From Stenopsyche tienmushanensis (lineage: Eukaryota > Arthropoda > Insecta > Trichoptera > Stenopsychidae): a stretch of 64,000 nucleotides of DNA. Under the pieces are notes generated by a model. That model saw only the letters and a program-made list of their open reading frames with translations. It made no database searches and was not told the DNA's origin. A program made the translations under genes and the position numbers. Positions 48,530 to 59,009 of the stretch are shown in pieces (the stretch's first letter is position 1; the number at the start of each line of letters is the position of its first letter). The stretch is taken from positions 806,001-870,000 of the forward strand of contig WACJ01000520.1 of the NCBI GenBank assembly GCA_008973525.1, written 5' to 3'.

Positions 48530-49290
48530 CCTCAGCCTCTTCTAATATGTTAAGCTATTGTCTCTCCAGTCGTCTTGGTCTGTATGACAGAGGTCCGAAA
48601 ATTTGACATTCCCATGTGTCGCTTCCTTTGGATCGACCTCCCTCTGAATTCCAGTTCCTCTCGACATATAATTTAGGAAGTATATATTATAATAACGTGT
48701 GAAGATGCTGTTATACGAGTCTTCGAGTCTCGTTTTATTAATGGGGCATGTGACAGGCGCTAAACGTTTCACAGCATCAGCTCCGCTCCCCGAATAGCTC
48801 TCGCACTAATTTGTTAACAAGTGTGCGGGGCACTTCATTATCCGGCGACACCTTGTCTTCCTGCTAATCGTGACATTCTCCCAAAGACAAGAAAAAAATC
48901 TAAAAACATTCAAAAGAGCTGCTGATGTCTCCGTCTAGTCGAATTCGTGTTTACAATTGCACCGGTAAAATATCGCGGGGCATAACTCAGGTAATTGTAC
49001 CGGGCTGGCCATAACTCCCGATCGGAATATTCCGGGCTTAGACTGACCACAAAATACTCCGGGACATCTTATGTCGGGATAGGTTAAATTTGTTGTAACA
49101 TTTTGGGAAAGTTCGAGCGTCAGTGAAGTATGGCTCATTTTGTGACTTCGTCGTGCGCGGAGGCAGGAATCGGTTTTGAAAGTCTTACAGGGAAAATATT
49201 GCACGACCATAACTTCGGTATAAATAGGAAAAGTTTGCACTTGGAAAATTGTAAAATACTCGGCATATAACATAAAATTTGTATTGATCC
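48530..49290. other. GC-richer intronic block
   Basis: Two patches (48540-48890 and 48930-49200) are CpG-richer than their surroundings. The minus-strand frame 48935-49273 has no motif. Possible regulatory element; nothing specific is recognised. Confidence 0.25.
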
Positions 49291-49544
49291 TGTTACACTA
49301 TTTGAACCTTATGCGATGTGCATACAAGTACACTGGATGCAGAAGAGTCACTCCTATGTATTTTATAAAAACATTATAAAGTTTAATTATGCATTTGTAA
49401 TCGAATACAAATGCATAGTTTATTGCTTATTTGAATCGACATCGTATCTTCATGGAATGTCTTAGATCTTCACATATGCCTATTTTATAGCATTTACTAA
49501 TTGAATAAGATTTTTTTGTATTGCCAAAATAAAAGCATTTAAGG

Positions 49545-50667
49545 CAATGTTTCCTAAACTTTTCCTGCAACCGCACGCTTCATAAATCCTGAAATTGTCA
49601 TACATTCATTATTTGTTTAAATTTAAATACACAACACATAAAAGTTGGGCCCTCGAACTGCAAATTTTATTTTCTTGATTTTGGCTTTGTTGCAATATAA
49701 TAAGAAAATTCTGCTTCCCATAAATATATGTAGTAGCAAAAAGAAGTAAAACAATAATAACGTGTGTTGACATTATCTTCTAATGAATTCGTTCAGAAAC
49801 TATTTAATGTCTGATGTTTGTGGTTTTGTTATAAATCAGAGTCACTTATTAAATTAATCAGATTTTCAAAATCACACGCAATTAAACCTGCTGGCTTAAT
49901 CACGTAAAATATATTCCAAACCCATTAATAGTTCTCATTAGGTTTCAGAAAATATTGTAGAAGAATTATTCTAAGTTAGTGTTAAGTCGAAATGTTTTAA
50001 AAATACTTATAGAAACTTCTTCATCTACTTCAAAATTTAATTCAGTTAAATATTCATGTAATTTTGAATTATTTTGTGTCTTGAAGAAGACCAATAACTC
50101 TTAATAAGCCTTAATAGTGATTTTTCCTCCGCATAACCATTTCAGTATGTAATAAAAGGGCGTCATATTTACAACCCATTTCATCGCACAAAATTTTAAA
50201 TAATACGAATTGAAGTGGTTTTACATAGGTTATTATTTTTACAGCTTTATTTATAACATTTTTTTTATTTAATAGATTTTTTTGTCATTAGTACTTGTCT
50301 ATGCAAAATACATTGACTGTTGGTGGCTCTTGTGGCTACTTGTGCTAGATATGTCAGTTGAATTAACGCTTCTTCCTTTTGTTTAACCAGAAATACATGT
50401 ATAATTTAAATTCTGCAAGAAGAAGTGCAATTTTATCTAAATGTAATTTTTAAGCAAATTTAAACGTGTTTGAAAGCTTTTTTTAAATCAGATTTGTGAA
50501 CAATATTTATCAGCATTATTTGGTATTTGTCGACAAAAACATCGGAAATATAATTGGATTTGATTATTTTATCATTTTTCTATAATATATACAATTCTGT
50601 GTAAACCTTTTTAGATTTTCACGGAACACCTATTAACTTTCCGCGGAATATAATTTGGGAAACCTTA
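49545..50667 (-). mobile_element. hAT element relic (ZBED5-like), both ends recognisable
   Basis: The left end CAATGTTTCCTAAACTTTTC and the reverse-complemented right end TAAGGTTTCCCAAATTATAT are diverged inverted repeats of hAT type. Minus-strand translation with stops shows FCAMKWVVNMTPFYYILKWL (family LCxxMxxxxxxLLxHTxVRWLS) followed by FFKTQNNSKLHEYLTELNFE, characteristic of ZBED5/FAM200-type hAT transposases. The N-terminal BED finger is not visible. No clean 8-bp target duplication remains. At 1.12 kb it is a shortened, inactive copy. Confidence 0.75.
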
Positions 50668-50689
50668 ACTTAGATAATCTGTTTTAAGA

Positions 50690-51531
50690 GATCAAAGGAC
50701 GCAAGTTTGTCTTTCTTTCTAAAGAAATATTTTTATAAAATGGATTAAGGATCTTTTTTATTTAAATCTATTTAATTTTTAAGCATCCATCCAGATTATG
50801 TTTCTCTTCTGAGCTTAATTTTTTGCTTAGTTTTTGAACACTATAATTTCATAACGCCCATCATTAATCTCTTATAATGATTAAAACTGTAAATATGAAT
50901 GCAATTGCTCGAATTTTAAATTAAGGTTCGTAAATCGTAGAAGATACGAGTTAGGGTGGTCTTCGATCTACTTCCGAAAAAACCATAAGACAACACGAAA
51001 TGGATATAAATCGTCCCTCAAATTATACGCATGTGGAACCTTTGACACTTGCATGCAAAATGCTGCTATGGGATGCAATAAATCATGACCCCGACAACCC
51101 TAAGAGACCGCAGGTTTCCAAAGCTGCGGTCTGTTGCGCGACAATTAATTCTGACACGATGCGAGTCGTTCTCATAATCCCTCTATGACATCCCAAAAAC
51201 TATTTAAACACGGGATTTACGCGCCTCCAGCAGCTGCCACGGAGACGATCATGAGAGCCAATATATCTTGGAAATCTTCACAGAGATATATTTTTGTGGC
51301 ACATGTCTCTCCGAGCGAGCTGAGCCCTTGCAATTATCTTCCGTATGAGATCGAAATAGACCCAAAATATGAATGCGCTTCTAATTCTGCGCCCATATGA
51401 ATCCGCCATTTTGTTTTTGCGCGCTCGCATAACGAAGATGTGATTCTTGTATCGACGTTTAAATGTGTATTTCGATGAAGGATGTGCAAGTGTCGCAGCC
51501 CTGCAATGTATGTGTGCTTGTTTGTTTGCAG
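50690..51531. other. End of intron 2, GC-richer just before exon 3
   Basis: From about 51000 the DNA becomes less AT-rich. Two ATG-started frames of 62 and 71 codons (51000-51188, 51185-51400) overlap by a few bases, with no recognisable domains. They could be chance or part of a regulatory stretch. The last 13 bases are the pyrimidine-rich acceptor of exon 3. Confidence 0.3.
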
Positions 51532-51693
51532 TGTGGGCGGAAACGGGAGACTTCAGGGATAGCACGCACGGCTCCCTGACGTCAGGGAGCTCTGGAGGAA
51601 CGGGGGGCGCAGGACTGGAGCATGCCGCCCCCTCACCGCACCCACATCACCTCGCCTACGCCCCCGCCCGGTCGCGCCCCAGGGACCGCAAAG
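51532..51693 (+). CDS. Second coding exon of the probable transcription factor
   Basis: The acceptor TTTGTTTGCAG precedes 162 bases, one open frame in phase with exon 2. It starts with VWAETGDFRDSTHGSLTSG (Val shared across the junction), then a Gly/Ser-rich part, His/Pro-rich SPHPHHLAYAPA, and a basic SRPRDRK, ending with one base of the next codon. The donor GTACGG follows at 51694. A second in-phase donor, GTAACG at 51706, would add four residues (GTDD). GC-rich sequence and the exact phase match argue for a true exon. The basic end suggests that the next exon begins the DNA-binding or nuclear-localisation part, but that exon is not in the window. Confidence 0.72.
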
Positions 51694-53780
51694 GTACGGA
51701 CGATGGTAACGTATCACCTTCACTTCTTATTCATCCATCATTATCTTTAGGGCACTCATTTTTGGTTCTACTCGCTTAGGAGTCTCATTATTTACAATTA
51801 AGGACTTTATTTTATCGAATTTATTTGAATTCTCTTATTCAATACTCAATAAAGACTAAGACTATAGCAATGATTGAGATTTTTAATAGCATCTGTATAG
51901 ATCCGATGTCATAATTGTAAATTTTAGCCTAACGAATACGGCATTGTTTGATGGTGGTAAACCACCATATTGATGTTTGTAATAATTAACTAGTATTAAT
52001 CTCGATGCAACCCGGATGCAGAACCTGTACAAATAAATTCATCCATTGAATTGAATAGATTTCTTTCCAGACTGCGTCAGGATTAATGGCTTATTAACAA
52101 TGCTAATATAGCTAATACTTAGCAACTCTTAATATAATTTTATTTGAGCTTGATTTGCCACTTTAATAAATATCAACTCTTTGAATATATGCTTAACACT
52201 ATACAGGCATTACGAATATGCAAATAACGTAATCCGGATCCCGAAACGTTTTTATTTTATTATAAGAAATTGATGTATTGATCAGATGTTGTATATTCTG
52301 CCTTATTATTGTGTTAATAAGAATTTTTTGTAATAAGAGCAATACATCGAATAACACTCTTAGTATCGGGCAACGATATATCGTCGTTGTCAACGCTTGC
52401 GAAAAGTGTTAACGTTGATTTAACGTCGTATACATAACAGAATGGCAATAAGTCTATATAAAATTATTTCAAAATAATTTCAAAAGTAAATTATCTCATT
52501 TAAAGCCACACATAAAGCTCCTTTGTACCGATGCAGGTGACTATTCGCATTAAGTCCCTTCATAATATATAGGCCCTAAAGAATGTTGCAAAGCTTATTC
52601 CGACAGGCGCTGGCGTAGCACGCGCCGCAGTTTGGCATGCACTGAGTACGACTGTAAATTAGCAAAAGTTCGTATATTAGCGGCTGATGAGCAGCATGCA
52701 ATCGCTGCTCGTCTGGCAGCAGTTTCGCAATAATTTAAGTGGAATCGCGAATCGCTGGTAATCCGCACGCACGACGCTTTGACAAGCAGTGACGGGTTGG
52801 GACGTGTTCTTAGCACTAATGCTTTCGTAATGCGCACCCAAACACCAATAACGACCGTCAGATTTATATGAATGGGCCGGCGATCAAAGAAGAACACCGG
52901 CCTGGACGGTTTTATACGCCGCAAAGTGATAGAGGGAGAGGATTACTAGGGGATGATCTACGCCATCGGCGAGCCAACATTCTTTAACCCTCTCTAGTCG
53001 GGCGAGACTCACTGCCTTTGAACCTTCTCAGCGCTCAGATTTATTATTCCGCTGTTGGCCAATAAACTACGAGTATAAATTGCGTCCAATTATCTCGCAT
53101 TGTAGGCGAAGGTGTGATTCACGGCCAATGCGAATTCCAGGGCAATGCAATTTATGATGCTTTTGCACATAAACTTTATTGGTTTTAATTTACGCATAGT
53201 TATCAAAGCATTCAATGTCACTGGTGATATACGAAAATATACAATATTATTGAAATTTTTCGAAGTGAACGTCATCCTTTTTATTATTAGATCGATGAAA
53301 TACATTACGAGATAACGACCTTTACAAACGACATATCTCAATCGATTTTAAGTTGGCAAAGGGAGTTAATTCTTGGAGTTAAAATCCTCATTATTAATGA
53401 CAATTTTCAATAATATTTTCGATTATCGATTTAAAATAAAATTTATCGTAATTACCTGAATATTTCTTCCACAATCTAGTGCTCTTATTCCTGGAGTGTT
53501 TATGTTTATTACATAAAATTCGTCGATAACTATCGAATAATTCGTTACAGCTACATTTTATTACAATTATTTGCTCGTAATCCTTGTCGTTTTCTTCTAA
53601 TATCTTCGTCCATAGAATTTGACAGTTAAATTTGGCACGGAATAGCTTCTGAGTTGTAATTTTCTTGAGACATGATATAGTACTCCAATTTCTGTAGCTC
53701 TTTATTAGTTAAGGATTTGACATGTAGTTTAAACAAAGTTTGAATATCATCCATAACAACGCTTTTCCGGCAAGTGTAGA
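51694..53780 (+). other. Start of intron 3
   Basis: The first 100 bases are GC-richer, then AT-rich. A CpG-rich block at about 52590-53080 has a minus-strand frame (52595-52924) without motifs, likely chance. I see no exon. Confidence 0.35.
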
Positions 53781-53790
53781 TTATTTATAC

Positions 53791-54041
53791 AGGGTGCAGC
53801 AGGTAAACTTTCTTATTTGAAATGCACACCCTTAAGTGACAGTTATTCTGATAGAAGTAAAATGGCATTTATTAAAAAGAACAAAGCTTAAAGTTTTTTA
53901 TCATATTAGTTTAATAACAACCATGCAGTGGACTGTCTTTAAATATCTCTCTGTGAGATGGAAATAAGAATTAAGCTGATATTTCATATACTCTTTGTGT
54001 TATTTATGTTTTAAATAAGGTAGTTTCCCTGCTGCATCCTT
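53791..54041. mobile_element. MITE family M, copy 2 (251 bp)
   Basis: The ends AGGGTGCAGCAGGTAAACTT and, reverse-complemented from the right, AGGATGCAGCAGGGAAACTA are inverted repeats of about 20 bases. The interior is AT-rich and noncoding, and its right third is shared with 47790-47972 in opposite orientation. The superfamily is unknown; no clear target duplication was seen. Confidence 0.8.
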
Positions 54042-54049
54042 TCGCACGA

Positions 54050-56100
54050 TTTTTTAAAATTTCGTTGCGTTTATATACAAATCATTAGAATATTATAACG
54101 TAGATATAATTTAATATTGTAATAGTTATCAGAAACATCGACAAAACATAAATTGAAGTTATCGCGTAAGAAGCGTGTTTGGAATTCGTTATTTACAGAA
54201 ATTGTTGACGTTTACATCAATTATGAAATCAGTCTTTTAGCCATTTTGGGATGCATTAAAGGGGTTGATTTAGTTTTTTTCTTTAATAATTTATCTTTTG
54301 AGGAATATTTAGTCATTTTGTCACATTCATGGTGTTAGCTCTTCTTTCTTCTTCAACTAGGCGGACGGGGTGTATGTTTAGTTTGCTTTTGTAATTTTGG
54401 CTATAGTTTTCAATCTCCTATTTCACTATTTTTAATTCTTTGTATATGTTATCATTTTTCACATACCATGAAATTTTGGCAATTGTATACAACACTTGCC
54501 TGTACATGTACAATTGTCTGAAAGGGTTGTAGGATATCAATATTAGAGGTCGATGCGGTACCCTAGAGCTGTTCTGATTTTCGGTCTATAATTGTGTCTT
54601 TTTCCCGGTAAAGTTTTAGATGATGTTCAAACTTTGTTAAACGAATAAAGATCTGAATGAATTAAAATGCCATACCATGGATCAATAAAATGACATTTTA
54701 GAAGCTATCCTGTGTCAAATGTGACTGTCAAAGTCATTGTAAAAGCTCTAAATAGAAAGGTCATGTAATAAAAACACTAAATTAATTTAATAAATGAAAA
54801 ATCTTGTCATTAACTACTATTTTCCCGTTAATCGCGATCATGTCCAGAACGTATCTTCCGTGATCAACTTGGATTATCTGTACTTATTTTACTGATATTG
54901 ATTGAATTGACTGGATGTGTAGAATTTGGGTTAAAAAACGAATGAATCGAATTTCATATTAAACAATAATATGTGAATAAATATTCTTGCCACCAGCAAA
55001 ATGAAAGTGGATACATTGCCATTACGTTCGAGGACAGTTTGAAGATCTGTGGTCGAGTGGAACTAAGTACTGGCTTGTCTTTATGGAATCACTGAGCAGA
55101 CAAATAGCGAAGCCAAAGGAAAGATTAGTCGCTGAGCTACAACACTTTTGAGACGGGCCAGCTTCAGCTTAGTGGCAGCTTATGGGAATCTATTTGGCTA
55201 ACAAATGGCACAAATATTAATTTTTCACCTTGCGGATGTGATCAAAGGATCAAACGAGCTCGACCAACACTTGTAAAGGATCAAACGATGTTACGTGATT
55301 TATATGCGATGTTATTTGTTGTTTTTTAGCGAGTAAATCAATAGTGCTTTTCTTTTAACGCTGCTCGGATGTGTGATGCAAGTTTGGGTTATTTAAAATG
55401 ATTACTTGTTATCCAACGCGCAGAGCCGGATTTAAATCTCTATAAAAATGTCGAGATTGGCTCGAGTGTAAATGGTTTACTTTTAAAAGTTCTTGTCGTG
55501 TTCAAAGCACCATCGACCGAATAAATATATTAAAACTGCCAAATAAACTGCGTGCTTTGTACTGTCTGTCTGTCGTGGAAATGCTCCGATTATTTTAAAA
55601 CTGTCTACCGCTAATCTCTTGTCTCATGCAGCCACAGTAAGACGGGAACGAATCGATGTTTAGGGGATCCACATTTTTTTTTAATAAGGAATTTTCTTTA
55701 GAAATGTATTTTAAATACAAAATGATATTTTTGAATCTTATGGCATATAGTTTTTGCTGTAAAAAATATTATTTGGAATAAATGGATGCCTGGAATATGT
55801 CCGGGGATTATTGACGCATTGGCGATTCCTCGATTGTTAGAATTGATCAACTCGGGCTTGCAGACAAAATTGATTGACACGTCAAACCCATGAGCATCTA
55901 ATTTTTCATGGATGTAAAAAATCAATACAGCCTTCAAACAAGAACCGGCACACGGCGATAATTTAGCATCGATGTTACAAAAATTGTGAAAAATGGTTTT
56001 AAAATTCATTGCAGTGCCTTGTCGATATATTCAGAGGGGAGTCCCTCTCGCGATGGAAAATATGAAGGTTTCCTGTGGGTTTGACACATTTTAAATTTTC
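54050..56100. other. Intronic stretch without a supportable gene
   Basis: AT-rich with mild GC patches (54990-55280, 55760-56000). Frames at 54153-54338 and 55698-56009 (minus) have no motif. Confidence 0.35.
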
Positions 56101-56120
56101 GTAGTTACGATAAAAGTTTT

Positions 56121-56369
56121 TTGTCTGGGCATAATGGTAGCTCAGGCCGCCAGACAAGTTTAACGGCATCGACTTACGGTCCTCATTCTCAAAACTTTAA
56201 CGTGCCGTTATCGAAACGACCCGAACGATGCGATACCTGGAGACTTAAAGTTAACGTCAAGATCGAACCGAACCCAACTGAAAGAATGTCCACAATAGAA
56301 TTCACGGAGAATGGGGTCGAACTTGAATTCTTGCCGGGGACTTGTTTATATTCGAGCGAGTTGTGTTAA
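56121..56369 (+). other. Open frame of uncertain status
   Basis: An 82-codon frame without a stop lies in a locally GC-richer patch. It begins at TTG, so no normal start is present unless it is an internal exon; a weak AG lies at 56134 to 56135. The composition is mixed (Ser/Thr/Glu/Pro) and not low-complexity, including KVNVKIEPNPTERMSTIEF. I recognise no family. Confidence 0.15.
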
Positions 56370-56569
56370 AAATACAGATAGAATTACCATTTGAATGTGG
56401 AAAATATTGAAATGAGTGCACCATTTGTTAGCTATTTACGGTCGGTGGCCGAGTTATAGCGTGATAACAAAACAACGTAAAAGTACGCTCATACGTGTTA
56501 AAAATGACGTTAAAACGTTTTTACGCTATTAGGCTAAAACATCTATATTTAATTTTCCATCTAAAATTG

Positions 56570-56945
56570 ATTAATTTGTTGCAATAAATCAAATATCTCA
56601 ACTCACTAACATATTGTCTTCTATTGAGTATTTCAATAAGTTGTATTTAATATATTTATCCAATTATTTTTTTATTAAAAATAATATTTTATGGCATTAA
56701 GTATGAAATATAATTTTGTACAATAAGTTGATTATTATTGATCTGAAGTGTTCACCGATGATTCTGTCCCTCGAAGAGAGCACTGATTTTGAAAATTTGT
56801 ACACATTATAACTTTTTGTAATAATTTGCCATATAATACTAAATAATTTGCAATAAATTTAATAGATATTGCTTTAATTATATAGCTGCTATAATCTAAC
56901 TAATTTCGAGCATCGTTATTGAAAGCCTCATATATGAAAATTGAT
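56570..56945 (+). repeat. Dispersed repeat family D, copy 3
   Basis: It matches copy 2. The ATG at 56691 opens only MALSMKYNFVQ before a stop. The terminal anchor GCTTTAATTATATAGC and TAATCTAACTAATTTCGAG is at about 56873-56914. Confidence 0.65.
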
Positions 56946-56949
56946 TTTT

Positions 56950-58170
56950 ATAACTAAAAGGGAATCAATTGCACATCTTTTGAGTCTCAAAAAATACGGA
57001 ATTATATTTATTTGAACATCATACAATCGAATGTATCGATTAATTTATTATTCGCAAAGATTTAATAGCACAATGGATGTATTCTTTGTCAGCCAAAGGA
57101 TATTTTAATACACGCCCTCTGCTAAAGTTCGCATCCGAAGCAGTCTGAGACCTTTGAACATCAAGTGATGGGGGCTGCAGGTGTGGTCGGGGGTTACTTC
57201 GAAACAAGACAGGAGCAGGAGGAAGAAACGGGAAACTCCCGGTAAAGTTTCCGCAAACTTGTGATGAACATCCGAGTTGCACCTGGGAAAACTTCGACTA
57301 CGCCACTCCTGTGCATTTTGATACCGACAATTTTGCCTAGGAAAGGATCGAACATAATACGGAGGATAATTCAATTCGAAACCGCACTTTATATTCAGCT
57401 ATAACGTTCGACAATGCCTTGAATCGCTACGTTCTATTCTAATTCCTTTAAATCCATAAAGGCCGTTTTTTTTTTCACCTGCAATAAATTAAAATCTCAC
57501 ACTCCGCACGGAAGGTTCTACTGAAGCTCATGTAAATAGGACTAAGCCCACCAATTTTCAATAAGGCCAATATTCAGAGAGCCAATAAATAAAGCATTTA
57601 GTCCTTTGCGGTCGTTGAGACTCGCGATATTAAAAAAAATATATATTCAGTATTTATTTTCGAATAGGATATCGCGCTAATGAATTCCGCAAAGCCACGC
57701 CGTGTTAACGTAAACCTTTTTTTGAGAATCCCTTCTTGAGTACTTGAATAACATTCAATTTCAATGCTTATCGATTTTGGATTAAATTGTACTATTACTT
57801 TTTGAATGGACAATTTATAACTTAATTTTGCATATTGAATGACATCTAAAAATATCCGTTTATAGAATAATCCAATATTATTACATAAAATTGTCTTATA
57901 TGATACATAAACAATAGGTTTTAATTATATCTAATAAAAATCTAAATATTAATATTTTACATATGCCATTAAGCAAATGAGTTTTCTTATTGGCTAAATA
58001 TTTTAATTTTCGGAGCTTTTTTCAGCAACCTCTTACAAAATAGTATTATTTTTTATTGTTTGCTTTTGGCTGAAAATTTTTAGCTAAGCACTTATGAAAT
58101 CTTTAATGAATTTTATGATTTTTCAGTAGAAATAACTTCATTCAAAATAGCTTTATTGGTCTCTTCTTCC
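56950..58170. other. Intronic stretch without a supportable gene
   Basis: A GC-richer patch at 57060-57370 has overlapping minus-strand frames without motifs. The rest is AT-rich. Confidence 0.35.
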
Positions 58171-58179
58171 ATCAATATC

Positions 58180-59000
58180 CTCTATATTCATATGGTTAAA
58201 ATTTATTTCGTATTTGGATCTTCAGAAAGAGGCTTTGTAATGCTTTTCATCCCTATTTTGTAAAAAAATTCCTGCTTATAAGCAAAAAACAATTTTAAAT
58301 GCATTTCCAATTCAGCTGCATTTATAAATCGTTTTTCTCTCAGGCTGTGTTACGTGGACCTAAAAAGGTAAAAATCCGTTAACGTGCGGTCTAGTGAACA
58401 TGAAGGATACATTAACAACTCCCAGTTTAATTCCCGTATTTCATCCGGTATCAATTTTGCTTTATGAAGGCACGTATTATCATCTTTTTTCTGTTGAATA
58501 AATACGGACGTTTCTCTTTAAATTTTTGATACTAAACTTCTACTTATCGTTTATATTTATATTATATAGTTTCTCCCGGTTTTATTGATTTATAATGAAT
58601 TATTCCCTGTATATCCTATCATATACGCAAAATAACCTTTTAATAAAAATAACCACAAAAAAGGTTTAATTGTGTTTGGTCTAGGCGTTCATCCTACCCC
58701 ATAACACCTATCCTATTCGTTTTAAATGTGTTTTTTTATACTGGACCATGGGGATCCCAGTCTTTGCGACAACTCATCAATTGTTTGCCGTGGATTTGAC
58801 TCGATTAGGGATCTTAGTGCATCGTTGTCAAAATTCGAGGGTTCTCCCGTTCTCGCGTTATCCCATAAGCTTCCTTTGCCCGATTTAAATTTCTGGAACC
58901 AATAATAGCATCTGCGGACTGTTACCACTTCACCATAAATATATTTGAGTGTTTTATTGGCTTTTATGGCATTCCAACCCAAATTTTAAAAAAATAACAC
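58180..59000 (-). mobile_element. Internally deleted mariner element, copy B
   Basis: The minus strand carries an 86-codon frame (58982-58722) with the mariner N-terminal HTH region: AIKANKTLKYIYGEV, the WFQKFKSG word, then NPRQTIDELSQRLG. Further along, at about 58440-58200, it has FYLFRSTQHSLREK- and FFAYKQEFFYKI-like segments of the C-terminus. The catalytic middle is largely missing. Layout and internal join match copy A at 22025-22830. Stops follow the N-terminal frame, so it is inactive. Confidence 0.85.
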
Positions 59001-59009
59001 AAGATAACA

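Larger units (their letters stand above)
16986..51531 (+). other. Giant intron 2 (34.5 kb)
   Basis: It is bounded by GTGAGT at 16986 and by the acceptor TGTTTGTTTGCAG ending at 51531. Splicing joins G from exon 2 to TG of exon 3 (a Val codon) and keeps one open frame. The intron holds decayed DNA transposons, MITEs, dispersed repeats and GC-richer islands, listed one by one. No other convincing coding exon was found, though small alternative exons cannot be excluded. Confidence 0.65.

Noticed and set aside
52595..52924. 109-codon minus-strand open frame
   Set aside because: It lies in a CpG-rich patch, is Arg-rich and has no domain; low stop density explains it.
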